Origin: Lewinella sp. W8
Lineage (GTDB): Bacteria; Bacteroidota; Bacteroidia; Chitinophagales; Saprospiraceae
NCBI RefSeq assembly: GCF_004375085.3
Contig: NZ_SNAQ03000011.1
Span: 1 to 64,000 of the forward strand
Direction of reading: 5' to 3'
Length of the DNA stretch: 64,000 nt
The position numbers and the translations under genes were made by a program. Below are positions 8,470 through 17,316 of the stretch, in pieces. Positions within the stretch are counted from its first letter, which is position 1. Each line of letters begins with the position of its first letter. The notes below the pieces were generated by a model. It was not told the DNA's origin. It was given only the letters and a program-made list of their open reading frames with translations, and did no database searches.

Positions 8470-9618
8470 CTATTGAAAAAAATCCCTTTTAGCACTTAGC
8501 TCAGCCAGCCTGATCCCGCCGGCAAGTAGATACTGCTTTAAAGTCGCCTCATACTTCCACCCTCCGAGTTGCATAATTTCGCTTAGGGGCACTCCCGCAA
8601 GGTGAAGATTGGTAGCGGCGCTCCGGCGCGCTGTATGGGTCGTCACCAGGGCAGATTTTGGCAGGTGCCCTTCACCGGGCTTACTCATATCCTGATTAAT
8701 TCCCGCCATAGCCGACAGCACCTTTAGTTTTCGGTTGGCCTCCTGGTTAGTGTCTCCGCTGAGGTCGTAGTCGTTGCGCTTAATGATTTCCAGGGCAACG
8801 GGCTTAATTGGTACGATTGAAGTCGTCCCGGTCTTAACTGCAGTATTTTGATAATACGCGGTTCCGTCGTGGTTAATGATGGAGCCCCTGTTGATCAAAA
8901 CGGAGTCGCTGTACCGCAGCACCAGGTAGTAGCTGACCAGAAAGCGGTCCCGCTCTCTGGCAAGCCCAGGGCGGCCCTTCAGGTTAAGCCTGGCCAGGGA
9001 TTCGATTTCATCCGGAGTAAGGTAAATTTTGTTAGCCGGCCTTACTTTCTCGGCTACAAAAGACTTGGTTTGAAAGGCTCGATTTTCGTGTAACCCTCGA
9101 TCCAACCCCAGGTGCATGAACTTCTTCAGCACCTTGATCACTCCCCCAACACCGGCACGACCGCAACCATTTTCCCGGAGGTGCTGGGTGAAGGCATCGT
9201 AAAAGGTAAGATCAATGTCCTCGAAAGAGATATCGTTGAGCCCCTTACTGACTGCATACCGGTTCAGATGGTTCCGTAGCGTGATGAACTTTTTCCAGGT
9301 GCCCGGGCGCAGGTCTTCGCGCCCTGCTTTGCAGTCCTCGATGTAGCGGTTGATAAGTTCGATAAGGGAGCTATTGGATCCAATCAACTTCCCTTTTTCT
9401 TCGTTGACGAGTTTAGCGAGCGCTGCGTTAATCTTATTGGCCAGCGGTACGCTGGTCTTCATTTTTCCGGCACGAGAATCCCACTCACTGGGCTTGCAAT
9501 AAAAGGGAGTTTTCTTCCATCGCTTCGTCTTACCCGACTGGATGTAAATTTTGATATTGCAGCTCCCGTCTTTGCGGGGCTTGTACTTCCAAAGTTGGGC
9601 GCGGACGGTCAAGGTCAA
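8470..9618 (-). CDS. Tyrosine-type site-specific recombinase (integrase)
   Basis: This 382-residue protein has the Bacteroidota integrase layout: an N-terminal Arm-like domain (1-80), a SAM-like core-binding domain (about 84-185) and a C-terminal catalytic domain. Catalytic residues are visible as Arg235 in LRYSD, Lys262, His328 and Arg331 in HTARR, Trp354 in GGW, and the nucleophile Tyr363. The set is complete. It lies beside tRNA-Val and points away from it, the usual arrangement for an element integrated at a tRNA 3' end. It is likely responsible for integration and excision of the element to its left. Confidence 0.9.
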   Translation of the reverse strand: MTLTVRAQLWKYKPRKDGSCNIKIYIQSGKTKRWKKTPFYCKPSEWDSRAGKMKTSVPLANKINAALAKLVNEEKGKLIGSNSSLIELINRYIEDCKAGREDLRPGTWKKFITLRNHLNRYAVSKGLNDISFEDIDLTFYDAFTQHLRENGCGRAGVGGVIKVLKKFMHLGLDRGLHENRAFQTKSFVAEKVRPANKIYLTPDEIESLARLNLKGRPGLARERDRFLVSYYLVLRYSDSVLINRGSIINHDGTAYYQNTAVKTGTTSIVPIKPVALEIIKRNDYDLSGDTNQEANRKLKVLSAMAGINQDMSKPGEGHLPKSALVTTHTARRSAATNLHLAGVPLSEIMQLGGWKYEATLKQYLLAGGIRLAELSAKRDFFQ

Positions 9619-9721
9619 ACGGTGTTTTGCGGGTCAAACATAATTCAAACAAGGGTGTCACTAAGGTACAATAAGCGCAAATAAAACGCAAATTGTTTTA
9701 AATTTAGACCGCAAAAGAAAA

Positions 9722-9752
9722 GCCCCAACCCAGATAGTTACTGGATTGGGGC
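9722..9752 (-). terminator. Rho-independent terminator downstream of tRNA-Val
   Basis: Stem GCCCCAACCCAG / CTGGATTGGGGC (one mismatch) with a 7-base loop. Read on the minus strand it is followed by TTTTCTTTT. It lies between the tRNA 3' end and the integrase start, so it would end tRNA transcription and isolate the integrase. Confidence 0.8.
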
Positions 9753-9782
9753 CATTCTAGCCAACAAATGTTGAAAATAGTG

Positions 9783-9857
9783 TGGGCAGTGAGGGACTCG
9801 AACCCCCGACCCCCTCGGTGTAAACGAGGTGCTCTAAACCAACTGAGCTAACCGCCC
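9783..9857 (-). tRNA. tRNA-Val (anticodon TAC)
   Basis: On the minus strand a full cloverleaf can be drawn. The acceptor stem is GGGCGGT paired with ACTGCCC (one G-U). The D-loop is TAGCTCAGTTGGTTTAGAGC. The anticodon stem is CCTCG/CGAGG around loop TTTACAC, giving anticodon TAC for valine codons GTA/GTG. The T-arm is GGGGGTTCGAGTCCC. The discriminator is A, and CCA is not encoded. The gene is intact, and its 3' end faces the integrase, so it is the likely attachment site. Confidence 0.95.
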
Positions 9858-10157
9858 TTCGTTTAAGGGACCGCAAAGATAGTAACGCCGCTTTCAATTT
9901 TGCAAGTTGCGCTGAGAAAAAATTTATTTGACGGGGAGGGTGGGAAGGGAGGGGGGATAGCGGCCTCGGTCGAGGTAAGGAAGAGTAGTGGGCGGTTGAG
10001 CCGGCGAGCAAAACGGATGGGGGAGGAGCACCCGCCACCGGATTTCCAACACCTTTTTTCCCGCCCGCCGATCGGGGAGGGCAAGAAGTTACGTCGTCGG
10101 GACAAAAGTCAGGGCCGAAACGTTCTACCTTCAGCCGCTCAAAAAAGTAAGAGATTC

Positions 10158-12272
10158 ATGCGCTCCTCCAGATTATCCACTGCCATACCGATTTCTCGGC
10201 ACCTGCGTCCACGCCAAAAGGTCGGGACTTTCGTGCTCAGTCGATTTTTTATTGCCCGTAACTTCATCTGCCTCACTGCGGCACTGCTCCTCCTGCTGGC
10301 GGTGCAGCCCCTGACGGCACAGGACACCATCTCCTTCGGGGGCGTGTATGAGCTGCCGGAAGCGGAAGTCCGGGCCACCTACGTGCCCGTCAGTCCCCTG
10401 GCGCAGCGCTTTACGGTGGAGGAGGTCTACCGCCTCCCCGGCACTTTCTACGACCCCGCGCGCCTCGTGGCGCTGCTGCCCGGCGTGGTGCAGACCAACG
10501 ACCAGGCCAACCACCTCAGCGTGCGCGGTAACACCCCCAACGCCAACCTGTGGCGGATCAACGGACTGGCCATCGCCAACCCCAACCACACCAGCAACGC
10601 CGGCACCATCGGCGACACGCCCACCTTCAACGGCGGGGGCGTCAACGCCATCAGCGCCCAAATGCTGGAGGCCGGTAATTTCTACGCCGGCGGACTCCCC
10701 GTGGAATACAGCGCCGCCCCGGGCGGCACCTTCGACCTTCGCCTGCGCCCGGGCAACAAGGACCGCATGCGCTACCAGGCCCAGCTGGGCTTCATCGGCC
10801 TTGACCTGGCCGCCGAAGGCCCCATCGGAAAGGGCGGACGGACGAGCTTCCTGGCCAACGGCCGCTACAGCTTCACCGGACTGCTGGCCGACATGGGGGT
10901 AGATTTCGGCGGCGAAGAAATCCGCTTCGGGGACCTCAACTTCCACCTCCACCACAAAACCGACCGGGGCTCCATCAGCTTCTTCAGCATCCTGGGCTCC
11001 AGCAGCAACATTTTCCGCCAGCCGGAAGACGAGCCGCTGGAAAGCGAGAAGGGCCTCTACGACATCGACTTCACGGGCAGTAACGTCATCAACGGCCTGC
11101 AATTCACCCACCAACTGGGCGACCGCTGGACGGTAACGGGCGGTGCCGCCCTCTCCGACATCGTGGGCGAGCGGCTGGTGACCGGTCAGGGGCCGGGAAA
11201 TCCTCAAGACGTCCGGCTGGAATTCTTCCAGAGCGACCTCCAGCTGAAGGCCAGCTACGCCCTCAACGGGGAGGCCGCCCTGACGTTTGGCCTCAACCGC
11301 CTGGCGCAGGAAGTCAGTCGGAAATCCACGGCCTCCTACGCCTTCTTCGGCGGTTACCGCCTGCGGAGTGCGGCAACGGAGGTGGAGGCCGGTCTACGGC
11401 TGAGTTCGATCTCCTTCGAGAACGTGCGGCTGGCGGACGACTGGACGAATATTCTGTTCGAGCCCCGCTTCAGCATCAAGCGAAATCTGGGTAACCGCTA
11501 CGTGCAGGCCATCCTGGAGGGTACGGTGGCGGCGCCCATTTTCACCCACCTCGTGGACGGCGAAGCCAACGCCCCCACCACCTGGCAACTGGCCCTGGGA
11601 TACGGCTACCCGCTCCTGGGGGCTACGGTCTCGACGACGGGGTTCGTACAGTACACGCCCAACGAAAATTCCGCCGAGGGCACCATGGTGGCCAGTAACC
11701 TGCTGGAGTACACCAGCTTCACCTTTACGAACAGCCAGGAGATTGCCACGCTGCGCTACGGGGTGGAGGTCGAGGCGGCCGGTGGCCGCCTGACCCGCGG
11801 CCTCTACTACCGGGCCAACGCCAGCGTATTCCGCTCGCTGTTTGACCGCAACCGCACCGGCATGGTGGAAGGTCGCTTCGACCTGGGCTTCACCGGCAAC
11901 CTCACCCTTGGCCGCGAATGGCGGGGCACCAACCGCAAGGAAGAGGAGCGGGCCCTGGGACTCAACCTCGCCGTCACCGCCCACGGCGGCGAACGCTTCG
12001 CCGCCCTCACCACCGATGCTTCTTACTTCCGAGGTACCTCCCTGGCCGGCCCCTTCATCAACGACGGATCGGTCTACCTGCGCCCGGACCTGCGCCTCTA
12101 CAAGCGCGTGGAGGGCAAGCGGGCCACGACCACCCTGGCGCTCGACATCCAGAATGTCGCCAACATCGAGAACGACGGTTTTGCCTACTACGATTCGGTG
12201 CTGGAAACCTTCGACAACCGCTTCCAGCTCGGCATGATCCCCGTGCTCAGCTACCGCATCGTGTGGCGATAA
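10158..12272 (+). CDS. TonB-dependent receptor (outer membrane)
   Basis: Counted from MRSSRL the protein has 704 residues; GTG 10233 would start just before an ideal signal peptide and is a credible alternative. Cleavage is expected after PLTAQ. A plug domain follows directly (ARLVALLPGVVQ, then LSVRGNTPNANLWRINGLAI and an AGGLPVEYSAAPGG stretch). The rest is a long beta-barrel of alternating strands ending in SYRIVWR. The usual Bacteroidota N-terminal carboxypeptidase-like domain is absent. Such receptors import ligands across the outer membrane using TonB energy. The substrate cannot be told, and no SusD-like partner lies next to it. Confidence 0.8.
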   Translation: MRSSRLSTAIPISRHLRPRQKVGTFVLSRFFIARNFICLTAALLLLLAVQPLTAQDTISFGGVYELPEAEVRATYVPVSPLAQRFTVEEVYRLPGTFYDPARLVALLPGVVQTNDQANHLSVRGNTPNANLWRINGLAIANPNHTSNAGTIGDTPTFNGGGVNAISAQMLEAGNFYAGGLPVEYSAAPGGTFDLRLRPGNKDRMRYQAQLGFIGLDLAAEGPIGKGGRTSFLANGRYSFTGLLADMGVDFGGEEIRFGDLNFHLHHKTDRGSISFFSILGSSSNIFRQPEDEPLESEKGLYDIDFTGSNVINGLQFTHQLGDRWTVTGGAALSDIVGERLVTGQGPGNPQDVRLEFFQSDLQLKASYALNGEAALTFGLNRLAQEVSRKSTASYAFFGGYRLRSAATEVEAGLRLSSISFENVRLADDWTNILFEPRFSIKRNLGNRYVQAILEGTVAAPIFTHLVDGEANAPTTWQLALGYGYPLLGATVSTTGFVQYTPNENSAEGTMVASNLLEYTSFTFTNSQEIATLRYGVEVEAAGGRLTRGLYYRANASVFRSLFDRNRTGMVEGRFDLGFTGNLTLGREWRGTNRKEEERALGLNLAVTAHGGERFAALTTDASYFRGTSLAGPFINDGSVYLRPDLRLYKRVEGKRATTTLALDIQNVANIENDGFAYYDSVLETFDNRFQLGMIPVLSYRIVWR

Positions 12273-12295
12273 AATTTACCGCCTGGTGAATACGC

Positions 12296-12319
12296 TACTT
12301 TTGAAAAAGCGTATTTTTG
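12296..12319 (+). promoter_or_regulatory. Two tandem TAnnTTTG -7 elements
   Basis: TACTTTTG at 12296-12303 and TATTTTTG at 12312-12319 both match the Bacteroidota -7 consensus, 23-46 bp upstream of the next start codon. A clear -33 TTTG at the expected distance is not obvious. Confidence 0.5.
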
Positions 12320-12341
12320 CGGCCACAAAACCAACAAACAG

Positions 12342-12863
12342 ATGCGTTTATTATCTCTTTTTCTGATCTTCTGCCTTGGTCTGTTCACCGCCTGCGGCGG
12401 AGAAAACACCGCCGCCGTGGAGGAAGCCGCCGTGGAAGCCGCGCAGGCCGCCCAGCAGGAGGCACACGACCTCATGATGGAGGGCCACGACCGCGCCATG
12501 GGCATGATGGGTAAAATCACGGCCGCCCAGAAGGCGCTACAGGAGCAGATCGATACCGAGGGCATCGAGGCCTCCCGCAAGGACCTCCTCACGGCCGCCT
12601 ACGAGCAACTCGAAGACGCTCACGATGGCATGATGACCTGGATGGGCGAAATCAAGCCCCTCGACGAACTCCGCGCCAGCATGAACAACGAGGCCATCAT
12701 CACCTACCTGAAGGAAGAAACGGCCGACATCGCCAAAGTGGAGTCTGACATCATGTCCGCCATCGCCAAAGCCAACGAACTGCTCGGCGTCGCCGATCAC
12801 GACCACGGTGACGGCGCCGACCATGACCACGATCATGGCGACGGACACGACCACAAGCACTAA
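12342..12863 (+). CDS. Helical lipoprotein with His/Asp-rich tail
   Basis: A 173-residue lipoprotein with lipobox FTAC (Cys18). It is almost wholly helical and rich in Ala, Glu and Met (EAHDLMMEGHDRAMGMMG). The tail after residue 150 is rich in alternating His and Asp, finishing HDHKH. The tail looks able to bind divalent metal ions such as zinc, copper or nickel. This resembles small periplasmic metal-buffer proteins, but no named family is recognised. Two promoter-like elements lie upstream and a strong terminator downstream, so it is probably transcribed alone. Confidence 0.7.
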   Translation: MRLLSLFLIFCLGLFTACGGENTAAVEEAAVEAAQAAQQEAHDLMMEGHDRAMGMMGKITAAQKALQEQIDTEGIEASRKDLLTAAYEQLEDAHDGMMTWMGEIKPLDELRASMNNEAIITYLKEETADIAKVESDIMSAIAKANELLGVADHDHGDGADHDHDHGDGHDHKH

Positions 12864-12888
12864 GCACCCTTAGGGTTTTTAGTCCAAA

Positions 12889-12930
12889 AAACGGGCGGCT
12901 CTTCTGCGGAAGGGTCGCCCGTTTGTGTTT
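12889..12930 (+). terminator. Rho-independent terminator
   Basis: Stem AAACGGGCG (12889-12897) and CGCCCGTTT (12916-12924) with an inner hairpin, followed by GTGTTT. It ends the His/Asp-rich lipoprotein transcript 25 bp after the stop codon. Confidence 0.8.
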
Positions 12931-13046
12931 TCAGGAGGTAGCCGGCCGTAACGCGCGGTACGAGGGGGGGAGTCTCCCGACCGGGGCAGTTTCTGGTGGT
13001 ACTAAGTAGGGTAAACACGCCTGGCGACACCCTCGAGAACCGCTGG

Positions 13047-13400
13047 AGTAGCCGGTCCTCGGAGCCGTCTATAGAGGGCCGCAGGCCCGAAATGCTGCTC
13101 CGAGGTCTCGGCGGCAGGGACGAGCCGACTCAAACCATAAGAAGTAAGCTAATCAATCGCGATTTCTCATAATCGCGGTCGTTTCCAGGGATACTCCGTA
13201 GGCGGCAAGACACAGGTACACTACTTACCAAAAATGCTATTCGTCTGACGAACTTATGTCCGACTGCGTCAGGACATAAGGATTCGTCGGACGACCGACC
13301 TGGGTTGTATTCGCGCCAGGGAGCCCGACCGGACCATCTGGCGACACCCCGGAGGAACTTCGCTGCGCGAAGATGCCTCCGAGGAGCGCTGGAGTGCCGG
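13047..13400. repeat. Repeat A of the A/B/C palindromic repeat family
   Basis: This opens with AGTAGCCGGTCCTCGGAGCC, also found in copy B. It continues into a stretch shared with B and C (ATCGCG..., CTCCGTAGGCGGCAA). A long hairpin lies at 13241-13294, whose inner stem is CTTATGTCC/GGACATAAG. It then shares with C a tail from GACCTGGGTTGTATTCGCGC to the hairpin CTTCGC/GCGAAG near 13370. The 12931-13046 stretch before it holds no gene. Confidence 0.8.
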
Positions 13401-13564
13401 GCACGACCAACTAAAAAGGTTTTCTCCTCCAAGAATCGGTGTTTTTGGGAGCTCACTCGGCCGACGAGCCAGTTCCTGCGTCACGTCTCGGCGGACGAGT
13501 TCGTCCGATAACTGCTCCCCAAAGAACATTTCACCTCGGCCGGTGCTGTAAAGAGAAAAGCTCC

Positions 13565-14086
13565 GTGGAAAACTGGTTGTATACCTCACTCCCCGTCCTG
13601 ACGAAAACCTTGGCCTCCTCCGTGGTCATCCTGACGCTGATGATCATCGTTGTGCGCATCTTTGGCCTGCGGACCTTCGCGAAAATGTCCAGCATCGATT
13701 TTGCTTCCACGATCGCCATCGGCACCATTCTGGCGAGCGTGGTCATGAACGGGGACCAATCCCTCCTCAAGGGAGCGGTGGCGATGGTGGCCGTCATCGG
13801 GTTTCAGCAGTTGTTCTCCCGATTGAAACGGTTCTCTGACCGTTTTGAATCCGCCGTGGAAAACCAGCCACTTCTGCTCATGGAGGGTCCGGACATCCTG
13901 TACGACAATCTGGCCGCCGGGAACGTCACCGAGGCCGATTTGATGGCCAAACTCCGGGAGGCCAACGTCATCGCCTTCACGGAAGTGAAGGCCGTAGTGC
14001 TGGAAACCACCGGAGATATCTCCGTCCTCCACGGAGACGGCCAGACCGAAGTAGACGCCCGTTTGCTGGATAATGTTCGCCGCTGA
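13565..14086 (+). CDS. DUF421-family membrane protein
   Basis: 173 residues from the GTG start (VENWLYTSLP). The frame is open further upstream, but there it runs through repeat-derived sequence, so the later start is preferred. Two or three N-terminal membrane helices (SVVILTLMIIVVRIF and FASTIAIGTILASVVM, then AVAMVAVIGFQQLF) precede the cytoplasmic DUF421 domain (LLMEGPDILYDNL, EADLMAKLREANV, VKAVVLETTGDISVL). DUF421 proteins include YetF/YdfR, linked in Bacillus to envelope and germination functions; the biochemical role is unknown. The gene lies alone between repeats A and B. Confidence 0.75.
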   Translation: MENWLYTSLPVLTKTLASSVVILTLMIIVVRIFGLRTFAKMSSIDFASTIAIGTILASVVMNGDQSLLKGAVAMVAVIGFQQLFSRLKRFSDRFESAVENQPLLLMEGPDILYDNLAAGNVTEADLMAKLREANVIAFTEVKAVVLETTGDISVLHGDGQTEVDARLLDNVRR

Positions 14087-14096
14087 AGCGTGCTGA

Positions 14097-14363
14097 AGTA
14101 GCCGGTCCTCGGAGCCGTCTTTACCGGGCCGTAGGCCCGAACTGCTGCTTCTAGGTCTCGGCGCCGGGGACGAACTGGTCCTATGGTACTTAGAAAGCCA
14201 ATAAGCTACAATTTCGGGGAAATCGCGATCGTATCCGAGGATGCTCCGTAGGCGGCAAAACACAAGTGCAATACTTACCCAAAATGTTATTCGTCAGACG
14301 AACTTATGTCCGACTGCGTCAGGACATAAGGATTCGTCGGACGACCGACCAGGGTTGTATTCG
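14097..14363. repeat. Repeat B of the A/B/C family
   Basis: This begins 11 bp after the DUF421 stop codon with AGTAGCCGGTCCTCGGAGCC, as in copy A. From 14162 to 14334 it appears identical by eye to 15414-15586 of copy C (173 bp). The hairpin at 14291-14344 has nested arms. After 14363 similarity stops; 14364-14650 holds no recognisable gene. Confidence 0.85.
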
Positions 14364-14650
14364 AACCAAGGCCCCCTCCCTACGGAAGGGTCGCCCGCCT
14401 CGCTTTTACCGTACACGAAGTGGATTACCTTCGGATTAACGGGGCTGAGGACCTCTGCAGTTCTACAAAGTTGCAACTCGCCACTCCTCTAATGGGTCAA
14501 GAAAAGCCGGCAGGTTACCGGAACTTTGAACAGTGAGACTTTTTCTTTTAGCAAAAATAGTCTAGTCTTAGGTGGAGATAGTTGGCAACTTCACCCTTAA
14601 ATTAGTGGAATTTTTTAAGCTTCTTAGATTCGCTTATACAATAACGCGTT

Positions 14651-15286
14651 ATGAAAACATTATCCTACTTTTTCGCCCTATTCATCGGAATACTCCCTTT
14701 GTCAGCAATTGCTCAAAAGTACCCAATACAGATTTTTGAAGAAAAAGAAGAGCACAAGGTTACCCTCAAGGCTAGCAACACTTTAGAACAAACAATCCGC
14801 CTGACCCTGGACCTGACTTCAGAGGGTTTGGGGATAGAGAAAAATAAAACCTTCACTCAAGAGATTTCGGCAAAGGAAACGGTTACTCTCATTGTGCTAG
14901 AGCCACAGCCCAACAAAAAATGGAGCTACAAATACAGTTCTAGTTACCAGATACTACCTGATCCCAGCCAGTCGCCAGCGGTCAATACAGGAGGAAATCC
15001 TCTTGTCCTACCCGACCATAAAGGCATTATTGTGTACACCAAAAAAGGCTGTGGCCGCTGTGATTTCACTGCGGCTCAGTTAGAAAAAAACAAAATTGCT
15101 TTTCAAGACAAACCCATTGAAAACGAAACCTACCTGCAAGAAATGCACCAGTATCTATTCGCTAGTGGTTTTCCTGGAGGCAGATTCTCTACTCCCGCCA
15201 TCATCGTAGATGGCACCATTTACTACAGTATAGATGATCTACCTGGGTTTGTTGCTAATCTTATTGAAACGGCTAAAAAAGAATAG
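14651..15286 (+). CDS. Secreted protein with C-terminal glutaredoxin-like domain
   Basis: This 211-residue protein has a signal peptide ending near SAIAQ (residue 22). The N-terminal domain (about 23-100) is strand-rich and of unknown family. The C-terminal domain (about 123-205) looks like glutaredoxin: [16 protein letters not shown] carries a CGRC redox pair, and STPAIIVDG contains the cis-Pro TP motif. It would act outside the inner membrane on disulfides. Codon use is AT-rich compared with the flanking repeats and genes, and the gene lies alone between repeats B and C. Both facts suggest acquisition. Confidence 0.7.
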   Translation: MKTLSYFFALFIGILPLSAIAQKYPIQIFEEKEEHKVTLKASNTLEQTIRLTLDLTSEGLGIEKNKTFTQEISAKETVTLIVLEPQPNKKWSYKYSSSYQILPDPSQSPAVNTGGNPLVLPDHKGIIVYTKKGCGRCDFTAAQLEKNKIAFQDKPIENETYLQEMHQYLFASGFPGGRFSTPAIIVDGTIYYSIDDLPGFVANLIETAKKE

Positions 15287-15300
15287 CCGAAGAACAGTGA

Positions 15301-15414
15301 CTGGGTGCCCTTATTTACTAAATCATCAATCAGTACCCCGATGTAGGCATCACTACGGCGCAACACTAGTGGTGCCCGCTCGTTGACCGACTGATGGGCG
15401 ATGATACCCGCCAC
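15301..15414 (-). pseudogene. Orphan fragment of mnmG (gidA)
   Basis: Read on the minus strand, 38 codons give [19 protein letters not shown] followed by [18 protein letters not shown]. This is the well-conserved MnmG stretch before the EPYRMFTSRAEYRL motif (compare AYLGVLVDDLITRGT in the E. coli protein). Similarity stops at Q on one side and at the junction with repeat C on the other. MnmG is a tRNA U34 modification enzyme of over 600 residues, so this is a non-functional piece. An intact copy is expected elsewhere in the genome. Confidence 0.75.
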
Positions 15415-15713
15415 GCCGGGGACGAACTGGTCCTATGGTACTTAGAAAGCCAATAAGCTACAATTTCGGGGAAATCGCGATCGTATCCGAGGATGCTCCG
15501 TAGGCGGCAAAACACAAGTGCAATACTTACCCAAAATGTTATTCGTCAGACGAACTTATGTCCGACTGCGTCAGGACATAAGGATTTGCTGCGCAGTACT
15601 TCGTGCACGTCGGACGACCGACCTGGGTTGTATTCGCGCCAGGAAGCCCGACCGGACCATCTGGCGACACCCCGGAGGAACTTCGCTGCGCGAAGATGCC
15701 TCCGAGGAGCGCC
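15414..15713. repeat. Repeat C of the A/B/C family
   Basis: This matches B over 15414-15586 and then carries an extra 21 bp (TGCTGCGCAG...). After that it matches A from CGTCGGACGACCGACCTGGG through the hairpin CTTCGC/GCGAAG to about 15713. It is thus a mosaic of the A and B types. It abuts the mnmG fragment at its left edge and the porX stop region at its right. Confidence 0.85.
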
Positions 15714-15759
15714 GAATCCTTCGTCCTAAATCCTCAGGCCTAAATCCTCAAGCCCCTCC

Positions 15760-17316
15760 CTACCGGCTCACCAACCGAATCACCGGACAGACGATCTCCT
15801 CCAGGCTGATGCCGCCGTGCTGGAAGGTATCCCGGTAGTAGTTGTTGTAGTAGTTGTAGTTGTTGGGGTAGAGGAAGAACTTATCCTCCTTGGCAAAAAT
15901 GAAGGTGGAGCTGATGTTGGGGCGGGGGAGTTTGGCCTTCTGGGGGTCCCGTACTTCCAGGACGTCCCGCTCCTCGTAGTTCAGGTTGCGGCCTAGCTTG
16001 TAGCGTAGGTTGGTGCTGGTGTCGCGGTCGCCGACGACCCGGCTGGGGGTGTTCACCCGGATGGTGCCGTGGTCGGTGGTCACAATCAGCTGTACGTCGC
16101 GCTCGGCCAGCTTGCGCAGGGTGGCCCACAGCGGACTGTTCTCGAACCAGCTTCGGGTCAGGCTGCGGTAGGCCTTTTCGTCGCCGGCCAGTTCCTTGAG
16201 CACCTCCATCTCCGTACGGGCGTGGCTCAGCATGTCGATGAAGTTGTAGACGATGACGCTGAAGTCGTTGTTGAGGAAGTCCAGCGCGCGGTCCTGCATC
16301 TGCCGGGCGAAGTTGGTGCGGGTCACCTTGGTGTAGTCCCACTTGATGTCGCCGCGGCGCAGGATGCGTTCGATCTGGGTGCCGAGCAGGTCGGCCTCGT
16401 GGTTGTTCTTGCCGCCTTCGTCGGTGTCGTTTTTCCACCAGTCTTTGTAGTGCCGGGCGATTTCGCTCGGCATCATGCCGGCAAAGATGGCGTTGCGGCT
16501 GTACTGGGTGGCCGTGGGCAGGATGCTGTAGAAGTAGTCCTCCTCCTCCACGCGGTAGAGTTCCGACAGCAGGGGCTCGATGACCTTCCACTGGTCGTAG
16601 CGCATATTGTCCAGCAGCACCATCACGGTGGGCCGTTCCGTACTCAGGTGGGGGAAGATTTTTTCCCGCATCAGGTTGTGGGACATCACCGGGGCGTCTT
16701 TTCCGTCGACCCAGTCGAGGTAATTACGCTCGATGTACTTGCTGAATTCCGCGTTGGCTTCCCGCTTCTGCATGGCCAGAATCTCGCTCATCTCGTCGCC
16801 CTGGCTCTCGTCCAGTTTCAGCTCCCAGTTGATGATCTTCTTGTACACATCCACCCACTCTTCCTTGTTCAGGCCGCTGTTGATCTGCATGAGCAGCTGC
16901 CGGAATTCCCGCTGGTAGTCACTGTTGTTCTTCTCGCTCACCAGGCGCTTTTCGTCGACGATCTTCTTCATCGTCAGCAGAATCTGCATCGGGTTGACGG
17001 GTTTGATGAGGTAGTCGGTGATCTGGCTACCGATGGCCTCCTCCATGACGTCCTCCGCCTCGTTTTTCGTGATCATCACCACGGGAATGCCGGGTTTGAT
17101 GTCCTTGATCCGGCTCAGGGTTTCCAGGCCGGTGAGGCCGGGCATGCTCTCGTCCAGAAAGACCACGTCAATGTTGTTGTTCTCCCCGATTTCCTCCAGC
17201 GCGTCGTGGCCGTTGGTGACCGTAATGACCTCGTAACCCTTTTTATTGAGGAACATCAGTTGGGGCTTGAACAGATCGATTTCGTCGTCGGCCCAGAGAA
17301 TGGTGATTTGGTCCAT
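15760..17316 (-). CDS. porX: PorX: response regulator with PglZ phosphatase-like domain (type IX secretion regulator)
   Basis: 518 residues from MDQITILWADDE; the frame is open for 19 more codons, but this start gives the family length. Residues 1-120 are a receiver domain with acidic pocket Asp10/Asp11 and phospho-acceptor Asp55 (VVFLDES). A helical linker is followed by a PglZ/alkaline-phosphatase-superfamily domain. Metal-site motifs are VLLDNMRYDQ, the nucleophile-region TATQYSR, and TTDHGT near the end. In Porphyromonas and Flavobacterium PorX works with PorY and SigP to control type IX secretion and gliding genes. It stands alone here. Confidence 0.9.
   Translation of the reverse strand: MDQITILWADDEIDLFKPQLMFLNKKGYEVITVTNGHDALEEIGENNNIDVVFLDESMPGLTGLETLSRIKDIKPGIPVVMITKNEAEDVMEEAIGSQITDYLIKPVNPMQILLTMKKIVDEKRLVSEKNNSDYQREFRQLLMQINSGLNKEEWVDVYKKIINWELKLDESQGDEMSEILAMQKREANAEFSKYIERNYLDWVDGKDAPVMSHNLMREKIFPHLSTERPTVMVLLDNMRYDQWKVIEPLLSELYRVEEEDYFYSILPTATQYSRNAIFAGMMPSEIARHYKDWWKNDTDEGGKNNHEADLLGTQIERILRRGDIKWDYTKVTRTNFARQMQDRALDFLNNDFSVIVYNFIDMLSHARTEMEVLKELAGDEKAYRSLTRSWFENSPLWATLRKLAERDVQLIVTTDHGTIRVNTPSRVVGDRDTSTNLRYKLGRNLNYEERDVLEVRDPQKAKLPRPNISSTFIFAKEDKFFLYPNNYNYYNNYYRDTFQHGGISLEEIVCPVIRLVSR

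Larger units (their letters stand above)
1..9782. mobile_element. Right-hand part of an integrated phage-like or other integrative element next to tRNA-Val
   Basis: Seen: a compact plus-strand block (fibre, membrane proteins, muramidase, LPD1 and ParB-like proteins) is followed by two AT-rich minus-strand genes and a tyrosine recombinase. The recombinase lies about 165 bp from the 3' end of an intact tRNA-Val, and ordinary chromosomal genes begin beyond it. Known: tyrosine integrases often insert elements into the 3' end of a tRNA gene and sit beside that junction. Inferred: the right boundary is at or near 9783 and the left boundary lies outside the window, so the second att copy cannot be seen. 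No capsid, portal, terminase or conjugation gene is present in this part, so the kind of element is open. Confidence 0.6.

Noticed and set aside
13047-15713. Integron with attC sites
   Set aside because: The repeats are palindromic and separate single genes, but no GTTRRRY core sites, typical attC layout or integron integrase are seen.
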